Positions 53,457-62,175 of a stretch of DNA of 64,000 nucleotides are shown one piece after another. Position 1 is the stretch's first letter. Every line of letters begins with the position of its first letter. The translations under genes and the position numbers were made by a program. Under the pieces are notes generated by a model. It was not told the DNA's origin. It ran no database searches and was given only the letters and a program-made list of their open reading frames with translations. This stretch comes from Phycicoccus sp. CSK15P-2 (lineage in GTDB: Bacteria > Actinomycetota > Actinomycetes > Actinomycetales > Dermatophilaceae): positions 1 to 64,000 of the forward strand of contig NZ_JAFDVE010000020.1 of the NCBI RefSeq assembly GCF_016888005.1, in the 5' to 3' direction.

Positions 53457-54386
53457 GTGACGGACGAGGTGCTGCTCAGCGCCCGAGGGCTCTCCAAGAC
53501 CTTCGGTGACTTCACGGCCGTCGACGGCATCGACGTCGAGGTCCGGCGGGGCGAGGCGTTCGGCTTCCTCGGCCCCAACGGCGCGGGCAAGTCGTCGACG
53601 ATGAAGATGGTCGGCTGCGTCTCGCCGGCCACCGGGGGCGAGCTGCGCATCCTCGGACTCGACCCGGCCACCGACGGCCCGGCCATCCGCGCCCGGCTCG
53701 GGGTGTGCCCGCAGCAGGACATGCTCGACGAGGACCTCTCCGTCGAGGAGAACCTGTGGGTCTACGGGCGCTTCTTCGGGCTCTCCCGACGGGAGGTGCG
53801 GGCCCGCGCGGACGAGCTGCTCGAGTTCGCCCAGCTCACCGAGCGTCGGCACGACCGCGTCGAGCCCCTCTCCGGGGGGATGAAGCGCCGCCTCACCATC
53901 GCCCGGGCGCTCGTCAACAACCCCGAGGTGCTGCTCCTCGACGAGCCGACCACCGGCCTGGACCCGCAGGCGCGGCACGTCCTGTGGGACCGGCTGTACC
54001 GGCTGAAACGCGAGGGCGTCACGCTCATCATCACGACGCACTACATGGACGAGGCCGAGCAGCTGTGCGACCGCCTCGTCGTCATGGACCACGGGCGGAT
54101 CGTCGCCGAGGGCAGCCCACGCGCGCTCATCGAGGCCCACTCGACGCGCGAGGTCGTCGAGCTGCGGTTCGCCGTCGACGAGCAGGAGCGGCACGTCGAG
54201 GCCGTCCGGGGCGTCGCCGACCGGGTCGAGGAGCTCCCCGACCGGCTGCTCGTCTACACCGCCGACGGGGACGATGCGCTGGCGCGCCTGCACGACCGCG
54301 GGGTGCGGCCGCTCTCGGCACTCGTGCGGCGCTCCACGCTGGAGGACGTCTTCCTCCTCCTCACCGGCCGCACCCTCGTCGACTGA
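53457..54386 (+). CDS. ABC-2 exporter ATP-binding protein (NodI-like)
   Basis: A 309-residue ATPase with Walker A FGFLGPNGAGKSST, Q-loop CPQQDM, signature LSGGMKRRL, Walker B VLLLDEPTTGLDPQ and switch His in ITTHYMDEAEQ, plus a C-terminal ~75-residue NodI/CcmA-type extension. GTG 53457 is preceded by TACTGT (53444-53449) and 7 nt. Two permease genes follow with overlaps, so this is one exporter operon; the substrate is unknown. Confidence 0.92.
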   Translation: MTDEVLLSARGLSKTFGDFTAVDGIDVEVRRGEAFGFLGPNGAGKSSTMKMVGCVSPATGGELRILGLDPATDGPAIRARLGVCPQQDMLDEDLSVEENLWVYGRFFGLSRREVRARADELLEFAQLTERRHDRVEPLSGGMKRRLTIARALVNNPEVLLLDEPTTGLDPQARHVLWDRLYRLKREGVTLIITTHYMDEAEQLCDRLVVMDHGRIVAEGSPRALIEAHSTREVVELRFAVDEQERHVEAVRGVADRVEELPDRLLVYTADGDDALARLHDRGVRPLSALVRRSTLEDVFLLLTGRTLVD

Positions 54387-55234
54387 TGGCCACCACCTCC
54401 GCACCCACGGGAGCCGTCCCCGCCGGCGGGCGGCTGGCCCACGGCCCACGACCACCGATGAGCCGGGCGGAGCGCGTCGCCGCCGCGGCGGAGCACCACG
54501 TGCGCGTCTACCGGCGCACCTGGCGCGGCTCGGTCATCAGCCGCTTCCTCTCCCCGCTGTTCTTCCTGGCGGCGCTGGGGCTGGGGCTCGGCTCGCTCGT
54601 CGACGCCGGCAGCGGTGGCGTCGACGGCGGGTCGTACCTGCACTTCGTCGTGCCGGGGATCATCGCCTACCAGGCGGCGCTCCTCGGCTTCGGCGACACG
54701 ACCTACCCCGTCCTCGGCTACATCAAGTGGAACAGGATGTACTCGGCTGCGCTGTCGACGACGCTCGACGTCACCGACGTCGTCCTCGGCCACCTCGCGC
54801 TGCTGTCCGTCAACCTCCTCGTCGCGTGCGGGATCTTCGTCGGGGTCGCCGCCCTCTTCGGGGCGTTCGCCTCGTGGTGGGTGCTGGTCGCCGTGCCCAT
54901 CGGGCTGCTCACCGGGCTCGCGTTCGCGGTGCCCACCTTCGCCATCAGCGCCGGCGTCGAGAACGACAACGTCTTCGGCATCCTCTACCGGTTCGTCCTC
55001 ACCCCGGTGCTCCTCTTCTCCGGCACGTTCTTCCCGCTCGAGCAGCTGCCGGTGTGGCTCCGTCCGGCGGCCTGGGTGACGCCGCTGTGGCACGGCGTGG
55101 TGCTCACCCGGGACGCCGCGTACGGCCGCTCGCCCGGGCTGGCGGGCCTGCTCCACGTCGGGGTGCTCCTGGTGTTCGTCGGGGTCGGCTGGGTGCTCGC
55201 CCGCCGGCGGCTGGCCCGGAGGCTGCTGTCGTGA
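54386..55234 (+). CDS. ABC-2 type permease
   Basis: A 282-residue integral membrane protein with six predicted helices and the ABC2_membrane pattern (LHFVVPGIIAYQAALLGFGD, LLFSGTFFPLEQLP). It has a ~35-residue Pro/Gly-rich cytoplasmic N-terminus. Its ATG shares one base with the ATPase stop. It resembles NodJ-type permeases. Confidence 0.9.
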   Translation: MATTSAPTGAVPAGGRLAHGPRPPMSRAERVAAAAEHHVRVYRRTWRGSVISRFLSPLFFLAALGLGLGSLVDAGSGGVDGGSYLHFVVPGIIAYQAALLGFGDTTYPVLGYIKWNRMYSAALSTTLDVTDVVLGHLALLSVNLLVACGIFVGVAALFGAFASWWVLVAVPIGLLTGLAFAVPTFAISAGVENDNVFGILYRFVLTPVLLFSGTFFPLEQLPVWLRPAAWVTPLWHGVVLTRDAAYGRSPGLAGLLHVGVLLVFVGVGWVLARRRLARRLLS

Positions 55235-56046
55235 CCGTCACCTCCGCGCCGTCCCGTCGCCGCGCGCTGCCCTTCCCGGTGGGCCTGGGGATGGCCCGTT
55301 TCGTCGTCGCGCGGAACGCGACGGCCTTCCGTCGGGCGTGGGTCCTCCTGCTCAGCGGCTTCGTCGAGCCGGTGTTCTACCTCTTCTCGCTCGGGGTCGG
55401 CCTGGGCGCCCTCATCGGCCGGGTCACGACCGACGGCGGGTCGGTCGTCGGGTACGCAGCCTTCGTGGCGCCGGCGCTGCTCGCCGCGTCCGCGATGAAC
55501 GGCGCCATCTTCGACGCCACGTTCAACGTCTTCTTCAAGCTGCGCTACCAGAAGCTGTACGACGCCATGCTCGCCACCCCCGTCGGGCCACGGGACATCG
55601 CGGTCGGCGAGATCACGTGGTCGCTGCTGCGGGGCAGCCTGTACTCCGCGATGTTCCTCGTCGTCGCGCTCGTCGCGGGGCTCGTCGAGTCCTGGTGGGC
55701 CGTGCTCGCCGTGCCGGCCGCCCTGCTCGTCGGCCTGGCCTTCGGTGCGGTCGGGATGTTCACGACGACGTTCATGCGGTCCTGGCAGGACTTCGACTAC
55801 GTCACGCTCGCGATCCAGCCGATGTTCCTGTTCTCGGCCACGTTCTTCCCGCTGTCGACGTACCCCGACGCCCTCGAGTGGCTCGTCCGGGCCACGCCGC
55901 TGTACCACGGGGTCGCCCTGGAACGGGCGCTCATGCTGGACGAGGTCGGGTGGGGCCTGCTGTGGCACGTCCTGTACCTGGCCGTGCTCGGCGCCCTCGG
56001 GGTCGTCGGCACCTCGCGCCGGATCGCGACACTCCTCCTCACCTGA
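55231..56046 (+). CDS. ABC-2 type permease, second subunit
   Basis: A 271-residue six-helix permease, paralogous to the one before (YAAFVAPALLAASAMNGAIF, LFSATFFPLSTYPDALEW). The GTG overlaps the previous stop by 4 nt. The two permeases probably form a heterodimer with the ATPase dimer. Confidence 0.9.
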   Translation: MTVTSAPSRRRALPFPVGLGMARFVVARNATAFRRAWVLLLSGFVEPVFYLFSLGVGLGALIGRVTTDGGSVVGYAAFVAPALLAASAMNGAIFDATFNVFFKLRYQKLYDAMLATPVGPRDIAVGEITWSLLRGSLYSAMFLVVALVAGLVESWWAVLAVPAALLVGLAFGAVGMFTTTFMRSWQDFDYVTLAIQPMFLFSATFFPLSTYPDALEWLVRATPLYHGVALERALMLDEVGWGLLWHVLYLAVLGALGVVGTSRRIATLLLT

Positions 56047-56080
56047 GCCCACCGGCGTGTCGCGCGTGTCGGGCACGATG

Positions 56081-56103
56081 TCGAACACGTGTTCGGCTAC
56101 GGT
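56081..56103 (+). promoter_or_regulatory. LexA (SOS) box and recA promoter
   Basis: TCGAACACGTGTTCGG at 56081-56096 matches the actinobacterial SOS box (CGAAC-N4-GTTCG palindrome). TACGGT at 56098-56103 is the -10 element directly after it, so LexA would block the promoter. The recA start is 170 nt downstream. Confidence 0.85.
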
Positions 56104-56273
56104 CGTCCACAGGTGAGGGTTCCGGCTCCACTCGTCCACAGGTCCCACGGCGGCCCGTGGTCGGTGTCGGTGCTCCCGCCTAGCGTCTGACCAGACCTCG
56201 CGACGAGGCCGACAGCGGGAGCTGGTCGCCGGTGGGCGCGCCCGATGACGACATGTGAAGGAACAGGTGTGAC

Positions 56274-57371
56274 ATGGCTGGACCCAACGGCGCACGCGGT
56301 GCCGTCCTGACCCCTCCGGCGCCCGACGGCGCCGCCCCGGACGGCGAGCGCCAGAAGGCCATCGCCTCGGTGATGGCCCAGATCGAGAAGACCCACGGCA
56401 AGGGTGCGGTCATGCGCCTCGGGGACGACGTCCGTCCCCCGATCGCCGTCATCCCCACGGGGGCGATCTCCCTCGACGTCGCGCTCGGCATCGGGGGTCT
56501 GCCCCGCGGTCGTGTCGTCGAGATCTACGGCCCGGAGTCCTCGGGTAAGACGACGGTCGCGCTGCACGCGGTGGCGAACGCGCAGAAGGCCGGCGGCATC
56601 GCGGCGTTCATCGACGCCGAGCACGCTCTCGACCCCGAGTACGCGAAGAAGCTGGGCGTCGACATCGACGCCCTCCTCGTCTCGCAGCCCGACACGGGGG
56701 AGCAGGCGCTCGAGATCGCCGACATGCTCATCCGCTCCGGTGCCCTCGACATCATCGTCATCGACTCCGTGGCCGCGCTCGTGCCCCGGGCCGAGATCGA
56801 GGGGGAGATGGGCGACAGCCACGTCGGCCTCCAGGCGCGCCTGATGTCGCAGGCACTGCGGAAGATCACCGGTGCGCTCAACAGCACCGGCACGACGGCG
56901 ATCTTCATCAACCAGCTCCGCGAGAAGATCGGCGTGATGTTCGGCTCGCCCGAGACGACGACCGGTGGCAAGGCGCTGAAGTTCTACGCCTCGGTCCGGC
57001 TCGACGTCCGGCGCATCGAGACCCTCAAGGACGGCAGCGACCCGGTCGGCAACCGCACCCGCGTCAAGGTCGTCAAGAACAAGGTCTCCCCGCCGTTCAA
57101 GCAGGCCGAGTTCGACATCCTCTACGGCCAGGGCATCTCCCGGGAGGGCGGCCTCATCGACATGGGCGTCGAGCACGGGTTCGTCCGCAAGGCCGGCGCC
57201 TGGTACACCTACGACGGCGACCAGCTCGGCCAGGGCAAGGAGAACGCTCGAGGCTTCCTCAAGGACAACCCCGAGCTCGCGGACGAGATCGAGAAGAAGA
57301 TCAAGGACAAGCTCGGGGTCGGCGCCAAGCCCGACGCCGAGCCGACCGCGGACGCCCCGGTCGACTTCTGA
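56274..57371 (+). CDS. recA: Recombinase RecA
   Basis: A 365-residue RecA. It has Walker [13 protein letters not shown] near residue 85, the catalytic Glu region [10 protein letters not shown], Walker [13 protein letters not shown], loop L1 [16 protein letters not shown], and L2 [13 protein letters not shown]. No intein is present. The N-terminus has a ~25-residue Ala/Pro extension before [13 protein letters not shown]. recX follows after 12 nt. Confidence 0.98.
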   Translation: MAGPNGARGAVLTPPAPDGAAPDGERQKAIASVMAQIEKTHGKGAVMRLGDDVRPPIAVIPTGAISLDVALGIGGLPRGRVVEIYGPESSGKTTVALHAVANAQKAGGIAAFIDAEHALDPEYAKKLGVDIDALLVSQPDTGEQALEIADMLIRSGALDIIVIDSVAALVPRAEIEGEMGDSHVGLQARLMSQALRKITGALNSTGTTAIFINQLREKIGVMFGSPETTTGGKALKFYASVRLDVRRIETLKDGSDPVGNRTRVKVVKNKVSPPFKQAEFDILYGQGISREGGLIDMGVEHGFVRKAGAWYTYDGDQLGQGKENARGFLKDNPELADEIEKKIKDKLGVGAKPDAEPTADAPVDF

Positions 57372-57383
57372 GGGTGACACCGC

Positions 57384-58127
57384 GTGGCGTTCGGTGACGG
57401 CTCGGCCCCGCCGCCCGCATGGGCGGTGGGGCCACCACTCCTTTCCGGCGGCAGGGCGGACACGCACGGCGAGGGGGCGACCCTCGACGACCTGCGTGCG
57501 GTCCTGCAGGAGGCCGAGGACGGCGCTGGGCGTGCGGCCCAGGGCCGGCGTCGCGGTGACCGGCCCGGGCGGGCGCGCGACTCCCGGTCCCGGCCGGTCG
57601 TGCCGCCGGATGCCGAGGGCGACCCGCGCACACGGGGCGAGGAGCCGGACCCGCACGACTGGGCCCGGCAGATCGTGCTGCGTCAGCTGACGGCCGCCCC
57701 GCGCAGCAGGTCGCAGCTCGAACAGGTCCTGCGTCGCAAGAGCTGCCCGGAGGACGTCGCGGCCACTGTCCTGGACCGGATGGAGGAGGTGGGTCTCGTC
57801 GACGACGAGGCCTACGCCGGGATGCTCGTCCGCTCCCAGCAGGCCGGACGAGGCCTGGCTCGCCGGGCGCTGCGCCAGGAGCTGCGGAGGAAGGGGGTCG
57901 ACGACGACATCGCATCAGCGGCCCTGGACGACGTCGACCCGCACGCGGAGGAGGAGCGGGCCCGGCAGCTCGTCGCCAAGCGGATGCGCTCGATGCACGG
58001 TCTGGAGCCGCACGTCCAGACCCGCCGGCTCGCCGGCATGCTCGCCCGCAAGGGCTACGACGCGGAGGTCGCGATGCGGGTCGTGCGCGAGGCCGTCCAC
58101 GACGCCCCCGAGCACCGGCGCGACTGA
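57384..58127 (+). CDS. recX: Regulatory protein RecX
   Basis: A 247-residue RecX that limits RecA filament activity. The three-repeat helical core is at about 90-240 (ARQIVLRQLTAAPRSRSQL, DDEAYAGMLVRSQQAGRGL, RRLAGMLARKGYDAEVAMRV). The first ~85 residues are a disordered Arg/Gly/Pro-rich extension. It is co-transcribed with recA. Confidence 0.92.
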   Translation: MAFGDGSAPPPAWAVGPPLLSGGRADTHGEGATLDDLRAVLQEAEDGAGRAAQGRRRGDRPGRARDSRSRPVVPPDAEGDPRTRGEEPDPHDWARQIVLRQLTAAPRSRSQLEQVLRRKSCPEDVAATVLDRMEEVGLVDDEAYAGMLVRSQQAGRGLARRALRQELRRKGVDDDIASAALDDVDPHAEEERARQLVAKRMRSMHGLEPHVQTRRLAGMLARKGYDAEVAMRVVREAVHDAPEHRRD

Positions 58128-58179
58128 GCCGGTGGCCCCAGGCCCGTCGGGACGGCAGGTGACCGCGGTCGGACCCGGC

Positions 58180-58590
58180 TCAGAACGAGTGGAGCGGCCG
58201 CTCACCCGGCGGCAGCGAGTCGCTGCGCACGATGTCCTTGCCGTAGGGCACGAGCGAGACCGGGATGAGCTTGAGGTTCGCGACGGCGAGCGGGATGCCG
58301 ACGATCGTCACCGCCTGGGCCGCTGCGGTGGTCAGGTGCCCGAGCGCCAGCCACCAGCCAGCGAGGACGAGCCACACGACGTTGAGGACCACGGCCCCCG
58401 CGCCGGCCCCTGGCTTGTCCACGACGGCCCGTCCGAACGGCCACAGCGTGTAGCGGGCCATCCGGAACGACGCCACCCCCAGGGGGATGGTCACGACGAG
58501 GAGGCAGAGCACCACCCCCGCGAGGGCGTACCCCAGGGCGAGCCAGAGCCCGCCGAAGACGAACCAGACGATGTTGAGCAGCGTGCGCAC
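58180..58590 (-). CDS. yccF: YccF family membrane protein
   Basis: A 136-residue protein with two copies of the YccF motif: NIVWFVFGGLWLALGYALAG and NVVWLVLAGWWLALGHLTTA, each followed by a VTIPLG or VGIPLA segment. Four helices; function unknown. GTG 58590 (VRTLLNIVW) was chosen for the GGAGG 4 nt upstream; longer in-frame starts exist to 58749 but lack the family pattern. Confidence 0.9.
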   Translation of the reverse strand: MRTLLNIVWFVFGGLWLALGYALAGVVLCLLVVTIPLGVASFRMARYTLWPFGRAVVDKPGAGAGAVVLNVVWLVLAGWWLALGHLTTAAAQAVTIVGIPLAVANLKLIPVSLVPYGKDIVRSDSLPPGERPLHSF

Positions 58591-58720
58591 CGGACCTCCG
58601 AACCTCGGTGTGGCCCAGCGTCGCACGACTCCGGGGACCCACGACATCAGGGATGTCCCGGAAACACGCCCGAGACCGGGCGGTGATGACATGTTCACCG
58701 ATTCCCCATAGGTTCGGGGG

Positions 58721-60361
58721 GTGAGCGAACCGACGACGACCGAGGACACGGAGGGCCTGTTCGGGGACTACCGCCTCGGGGCCGCCTGGGACGAGATGCT
58801 CGCGGCGCCGGACGACCCGCGGACCCCGTACAAGCCCGTCTTCCACACGCTCCGCTCGATGCGCGGAGCCACCCTCAAGGAGCGAGCGGACATCCTCGCC
58901 CGCTCCTACCTGGACCAGGGTGTGACGTTCGACTACGCGGGGGAGGAGCGCCCGTTCCCTCTCGACGCCGTGCCCCGGGTGATCAGTGCCCACGAGTGGC
59001 AGGTCATCGAGTCCGGGGTGGCCCAGCGCGTGACGGCGCTGGAGGCATTCCTCGACGACATCTACTCGCGCGAGGGCGAGATCCCCCGTGCCGTGCACGA
59101 GGGCATCGTGCCGTGGCGGCTCATCGCCAGCTCCAGCCACTACCACCGCGCCGTCATGGGCATCCGCCCCGCCAACGGGGTCCGGGTGCATGTCGCCGGC
59201 GTCGACCTCGTCCGCGACGAGCAGGGCACCTTCCGGGTCCTCGAGGACAACGTCCGGGTGCCGTCCGGGGTCAGCTACGTCATCGCCAACCGCCGGGCGA
59301 TGGCCAACGTGTTCCCCGAGGCCTTCGCGACGATGCGCATCCGCCCGGTCCACGACTACCCGCGGATGCTGCTCCAGGCGCTGCGCGCCGCCGCTCCGGA
59401 CGGCGCGAGCGACCCCACCGTCGTCGTGCTCACCCCCGGCGTCTTCAACTCCGCGTACTTCGAGCACGCACTGCTGGCCCGGATGATGGGCGTCGAGCTG
59501 GTCGAGGGCCGCGACCTGGTCTGCGTCGGCGGGCAGGTCCGGATGCGCACGACGACCGGTGACCGGCCCGTCGACGTCATCTACCGCCGGGTGGACGACG
59601 ACTTCATCGACCCCGTCCACTTCCGGGGTGACTCCGTCCTCGGGGTGGCCGGCCTCGTCTCGGCGATGCGCTCCGGCCGGGTCACGGTCGCGAACGCCGT
59701 GGGCAACGGGGTGGCCGACGACAAGCTCATCTACAGCTACCTGCCCGACCTCGTCCGGTTCTACCTCGACGAGGACCCGATCATCCCCAACGTCGACACC
59801 TTCCGGTGCGCGGACGGCGGCGAGGCACTGCGGCACGTCCTGGACCATCTCGACGAGATGGTCGTCAAGCCGGTCGACGGCTCCGGAGGCAAGGGGCTCG
59901 TCGTCGGGCCGAAGGCCGACGGGGTGACGCTCGACCAGCTCCGCCGCACCCTGGAGGACGACCCGCGCGGGTGGATCGCGCAGCCCGTCGTCCAGCTCTC
60001 GACCGTGCCGACGTTCATCGAGGGCGCGCTCGCGCCGCGGCACGTGGACCTGCGACCCTTCGCCGTCAACGACGGCGAGCAGGTGCGCGTCCTGCCCGGC
60101 GGCCTGACCCGCGTCGCCCTGCCCGAGGGTGAGCTCGTCGTCAACTCCAGCCAGGGAGGTGGGTCGAAGGACACCTGGGTGCTCTCCGACCGGCGCGCCA
60201 GCGTCCCGGCCACGGCGTCCACCTCGGACAACCGCGAGGTCGTCGTCATGAGCGCACCCACGGCCTCGCTCGAGGACTCGATGCGGGCCCAACAGCAACA
60301 ACAGCAACAACAACGGCAACCGGCGCCCGGGCCGACAGTGGTGAGTGGGGCCGGATGCTGA
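58721..60361 (+). CDS. Circularly permuted ATP-grasp protein
   Basis: A 546-residue protein of the DUF404/DUF407 ATP-grasp type: YKPVFHTLRSM, GIRPANGVRVHVAGVDLVRD, RVLEDNVRVPSGVSYVIANR, MVVKPVDGSGGKGLVVGP, then FAVNDGEQVRVLPGGLTRVA. It is predicted to form amide or peptide bonds. GTG 58721 has TAGGTT 6 nt upstream. Near the C-terminus eight consecutive Gln codons (60290-60313) form an uncommon low-complexity tract. The stop overlaps the start of the next gene. Confidence 0.88.
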   Translation: MSEPTTTEDTEGLFGDYRLGAAWDEMLAAPDDPRTPYKPVFHTLRSMRGATLKERADILARSYLDQGVTFDYAGEERPFPLDAVPRVISAHEWQVIESGVAQRVTALEAFLDDIYSREGEIPRAVHEGIVPWRLIASSSHYHRAVMGIRPANGVRVHVAGVDLVRDEQGTFRVLEDNVRVPSGVSYVIANRRAMANVFPEAFATMRIRPVHDYPRMLLQALRAAAPDGASDPTVVVLTPGVFNSAYFEHALLARMMGVELVEGRDLVCVGGQVRMRTTTGDRPVDVIYRRVDDDFIDPVHFRGDSVLGVAGLVSAMRSGRVTVANAVGNGVADDKLIYSYLPDLVRFYLDEDPIIPNVDTFRCADGGEALRHVLDHLDEMVVKPVDGSGGKGLVVGPKADGVTLDQLRRTLEDDPRGWIAQPVVQLSTVPTFIEGALAPRHVDLRPFAVNDGEQVRVLPGGLTRVALPEGELVVNSSQGGGSKDTWVLSDRRASVPATASTSDNREVVVMSAPTASLEDSMRAQQQQQQQQRQPAPGPTVVSGAGC

Positions 60362-61281
60362 GCCGCATCGCCGAGTCTCTCTTCTGGATCGGCCGGTACA
60401 CCGAGCGGGCCGACGGCACCGCGCGGATCTTCGACGTCCTGCGCCTTCAGCTGCTCGAGGACCCGATGGCTGACGAGGGGGCCGCCTCGCACACCGTCCG
60501 GTCGGTCATCATGGGGCTGCCGGGGGACGGGCGGACGACGTTCGACGACGTCGGCGCCTCCCTCGTCTTCGACCGGACGAACTCGAGCTCGATCACCGGT
60601 GCCTGGCTCGCCGCGCGCGAGAACGCCCGGCGGGCCCGCGAGACGCTCTCCACCGAGCTGTGGGAGGGCATCAACACGACCTGGCACCGGTGGAACGGTT
60701 TCGGCCGGGGCATCGTCACCGAGCGGCACCTGTCGTGGGTGCGGGAGCGGGCGGCGCTCGTCTCGGGCATCGCCGACTCCACGATGTCGCACGACGAGGC
60801 CTGGGACTTCCTCGTCCTCGGGCGCAGCCTCGAGCGCGCCGACATGACCGCCCGGCTGGCGGCCACCGGTGGCCTGTCCGGCGGTGGCGCACCGTGGGCG
60901 GTCGTGCTCTCGAGCTGCGGTGCCCAGCAGGCGTTCATGCGCAGCCAGCGGGGGCTGCTCACGGACGACCGCGCGGCCGCGTTCCTCGTCCTCGACCGCG
61001 AGTTCCCACGGTCGGTCTTCTTCTCCCTCCTCGAGGCCGAGCGCCGGCTCGAGGCGCTCTCGCCGCCGCACACCGAGCGGATCGGGGTCTCCGACGAGGC
61101 CCGGCGCCAGCTGGGCCGGATCCGGACGAGCCTGGAGTACCGCGCCACGGCCGACGTCATCTCCGACCTCCCCGCCCAGATGCTGCGCGTGCAGTCGGCC
61201 GTGACCGCTGCGTCCAGCTCGATCGCCAGCCGCTACTTCCAGTCGGGTCCACTGCCGACGTGGACCCGCGACAGGATGTGA
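60355..61281 (+). CDS. Alpha-E domain protein
   Basis: A 308-residue helical protein of the alpha-E (DUF403) family, starting MLSRIAESLFWIGRYTERAD, with LGRSLERADMTARL near residue 165. The family always travels with the ATP-grasp and transglutaminase partners. The biochemical role is unknown; a structural or substrate-carrier role in a peptide-modification system is proposed. It overlaps the previous gene by 7 nt. Confidence 0.88.
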   Translation: MLSRIAESLFWIGRYTERADGTARIFDVLRLQLLEDPMADEGAASHTVRSVIMGLPGDGRTTFDDVGASLVFDRTNSSSITGAWLAARENARRARETLSTELWEGINTTWHRWNGFGRGIVTERHLSWVRERAALVSGIADSTMSHDEAWDFLVLGRSLERADMTARLAATGGLSGGGAPWAVVLSSCGAQQAFMRSQRGLLTDDRAAAFLVLDREFPRSVFFSLLEAERRLEALSPPHTERIGVSDEARRQLGRIRTSLEYRATADVISDLPAQMLRVQSAVTAASSSIASRYFQSGPLPTWTRDRM

Positions 61282-62123
61282 CCGTGCGCCGCTACCGCAT
61301 CGTCCACACGACCGCCCTCGCCTACGACGGGCCGATCCGTGCCGCCCACAACGAGCTGCGGATGACCCCGCTCAACGAGCCGGGCCAGACGACTCTGGAG
61401 AACCGCATCCGGATCCGTCCGATGACGTGGAGCAACGTCTACCGCGACCACTGGGGCACCCACGTCATGTCCATGGAGAGCCTCGCCGAGCACGAGCGGC
61501 TCGACATCGAGGCGATCTCCACCGTGGAGAAGTCCGACGTCGAGCAGCCGGACCCGGTCTGCGACTGGGAGACCGTGCGTGACCCCTCCGTCCAGGACCG
61601 GCTCTACGAGTGGCTCATGCTCTCCACCCGGACCCGGCCGGGCGAGGGTGTCGCGGCGATCGTCGACGCCGTCCGCGACCTGCCGAGCCCGCGGCAGGCG
61701 GCGGACGAGCTGTGCCGCCGGGTCCGGGACGAGATGACCTACCGGCCGGGTGCCACAGGGGTGCACAGCAGCGGCGAGGAGGCATGGGCCGACCGCGCCG
61801 GGGTCTGTCAGGACTTCGCGCACATCACGATCGGCGCGCTGCGCTCGCTCGGCATCCCGGCCCGCTACGTCTCGGGCTACCTGGCGCCGCGCAGCGACCT
61901 CGACGTCGGCGAGAGTGCGTCGGGAGAGAGCCACGCGTGGGTCGAGCTGTGGGACGACGCCTGGGTCCCGGTCGACCCGACGAACGGCACGCCCGTCGGC
62001 GTCGAGCACGTCGTCGTGGCCCGAGGGAGGGACTACGAGGACGTCTCGCCGTTCAAGGGCGTCTACTCGGGCCGCGCGACCGCGGCGCAGCAGGTCGAGG
62101 TCACGATGACCCGACTCGCGTGA
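61278..62123 (+). CDS. Transglutaminase-like protein
   Basis: A 281-residue transglutaminase/protease-fold protein. An N-terminal Bact_transglu_N domain (RRYRIVHTTALAYDG) precedes the catalytic domain, with Cys in DRAGVCQDFAHI, His in GESHAWVELWDD and Asp in VPVDPTNGT. It forms a coupled trio with the ATP-grasp and alpha-E genes. GTG 61278 overlaps the previous stop by 4 nt; GTG 61284 is equally possible. Confidence 0.9.
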   Translation: MTVRRYRIVHTTALAYDGPIRAAHNELRMTPLNEPGQTTLENRIRIRPMTWSNVYRDHWGTHVMSMESLAEHERLDIEAISTVEKSDVEQPDPVCDWETVRDPSVQDRLYEWLMLSTRTRPGEGVAAIVDAVRDLPSPRQAADELCRRVRDEMTYRPGATGVHSSGEEAWADRAGVCQDFAHITIGALRSLGIPARYVSGYLAPRSDLDVGESASGESHAWVELWDDAWVPVDPTNGTPVGVEHVVVARGRDYEDVSPFKGVYSGRATAAQQVEVTMTRLA

Positions 62124-62159
62124 CCCGCTGCCGGCAGTGAGCCTTCCCGGCAGCGGGTC
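62122..62159. terminator. Bidirectional hairpin terminator
   Basis: A perfect 13-bp stem (62122-62134 with 62147-62159) with a 12-nt loop sits between the convergent transglutaminase and glycosidase-like genes. Confidence 0.75.
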
Positions 62160-62175
62160 AGCGCCGGCGTCGGCC

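Noticed and set aside
58693-58699. Single GTTCACC upstream of the ATP-grasp gene as a PHO box
   Set aside because: Only one unit is present, with no second copy 11 bp away.
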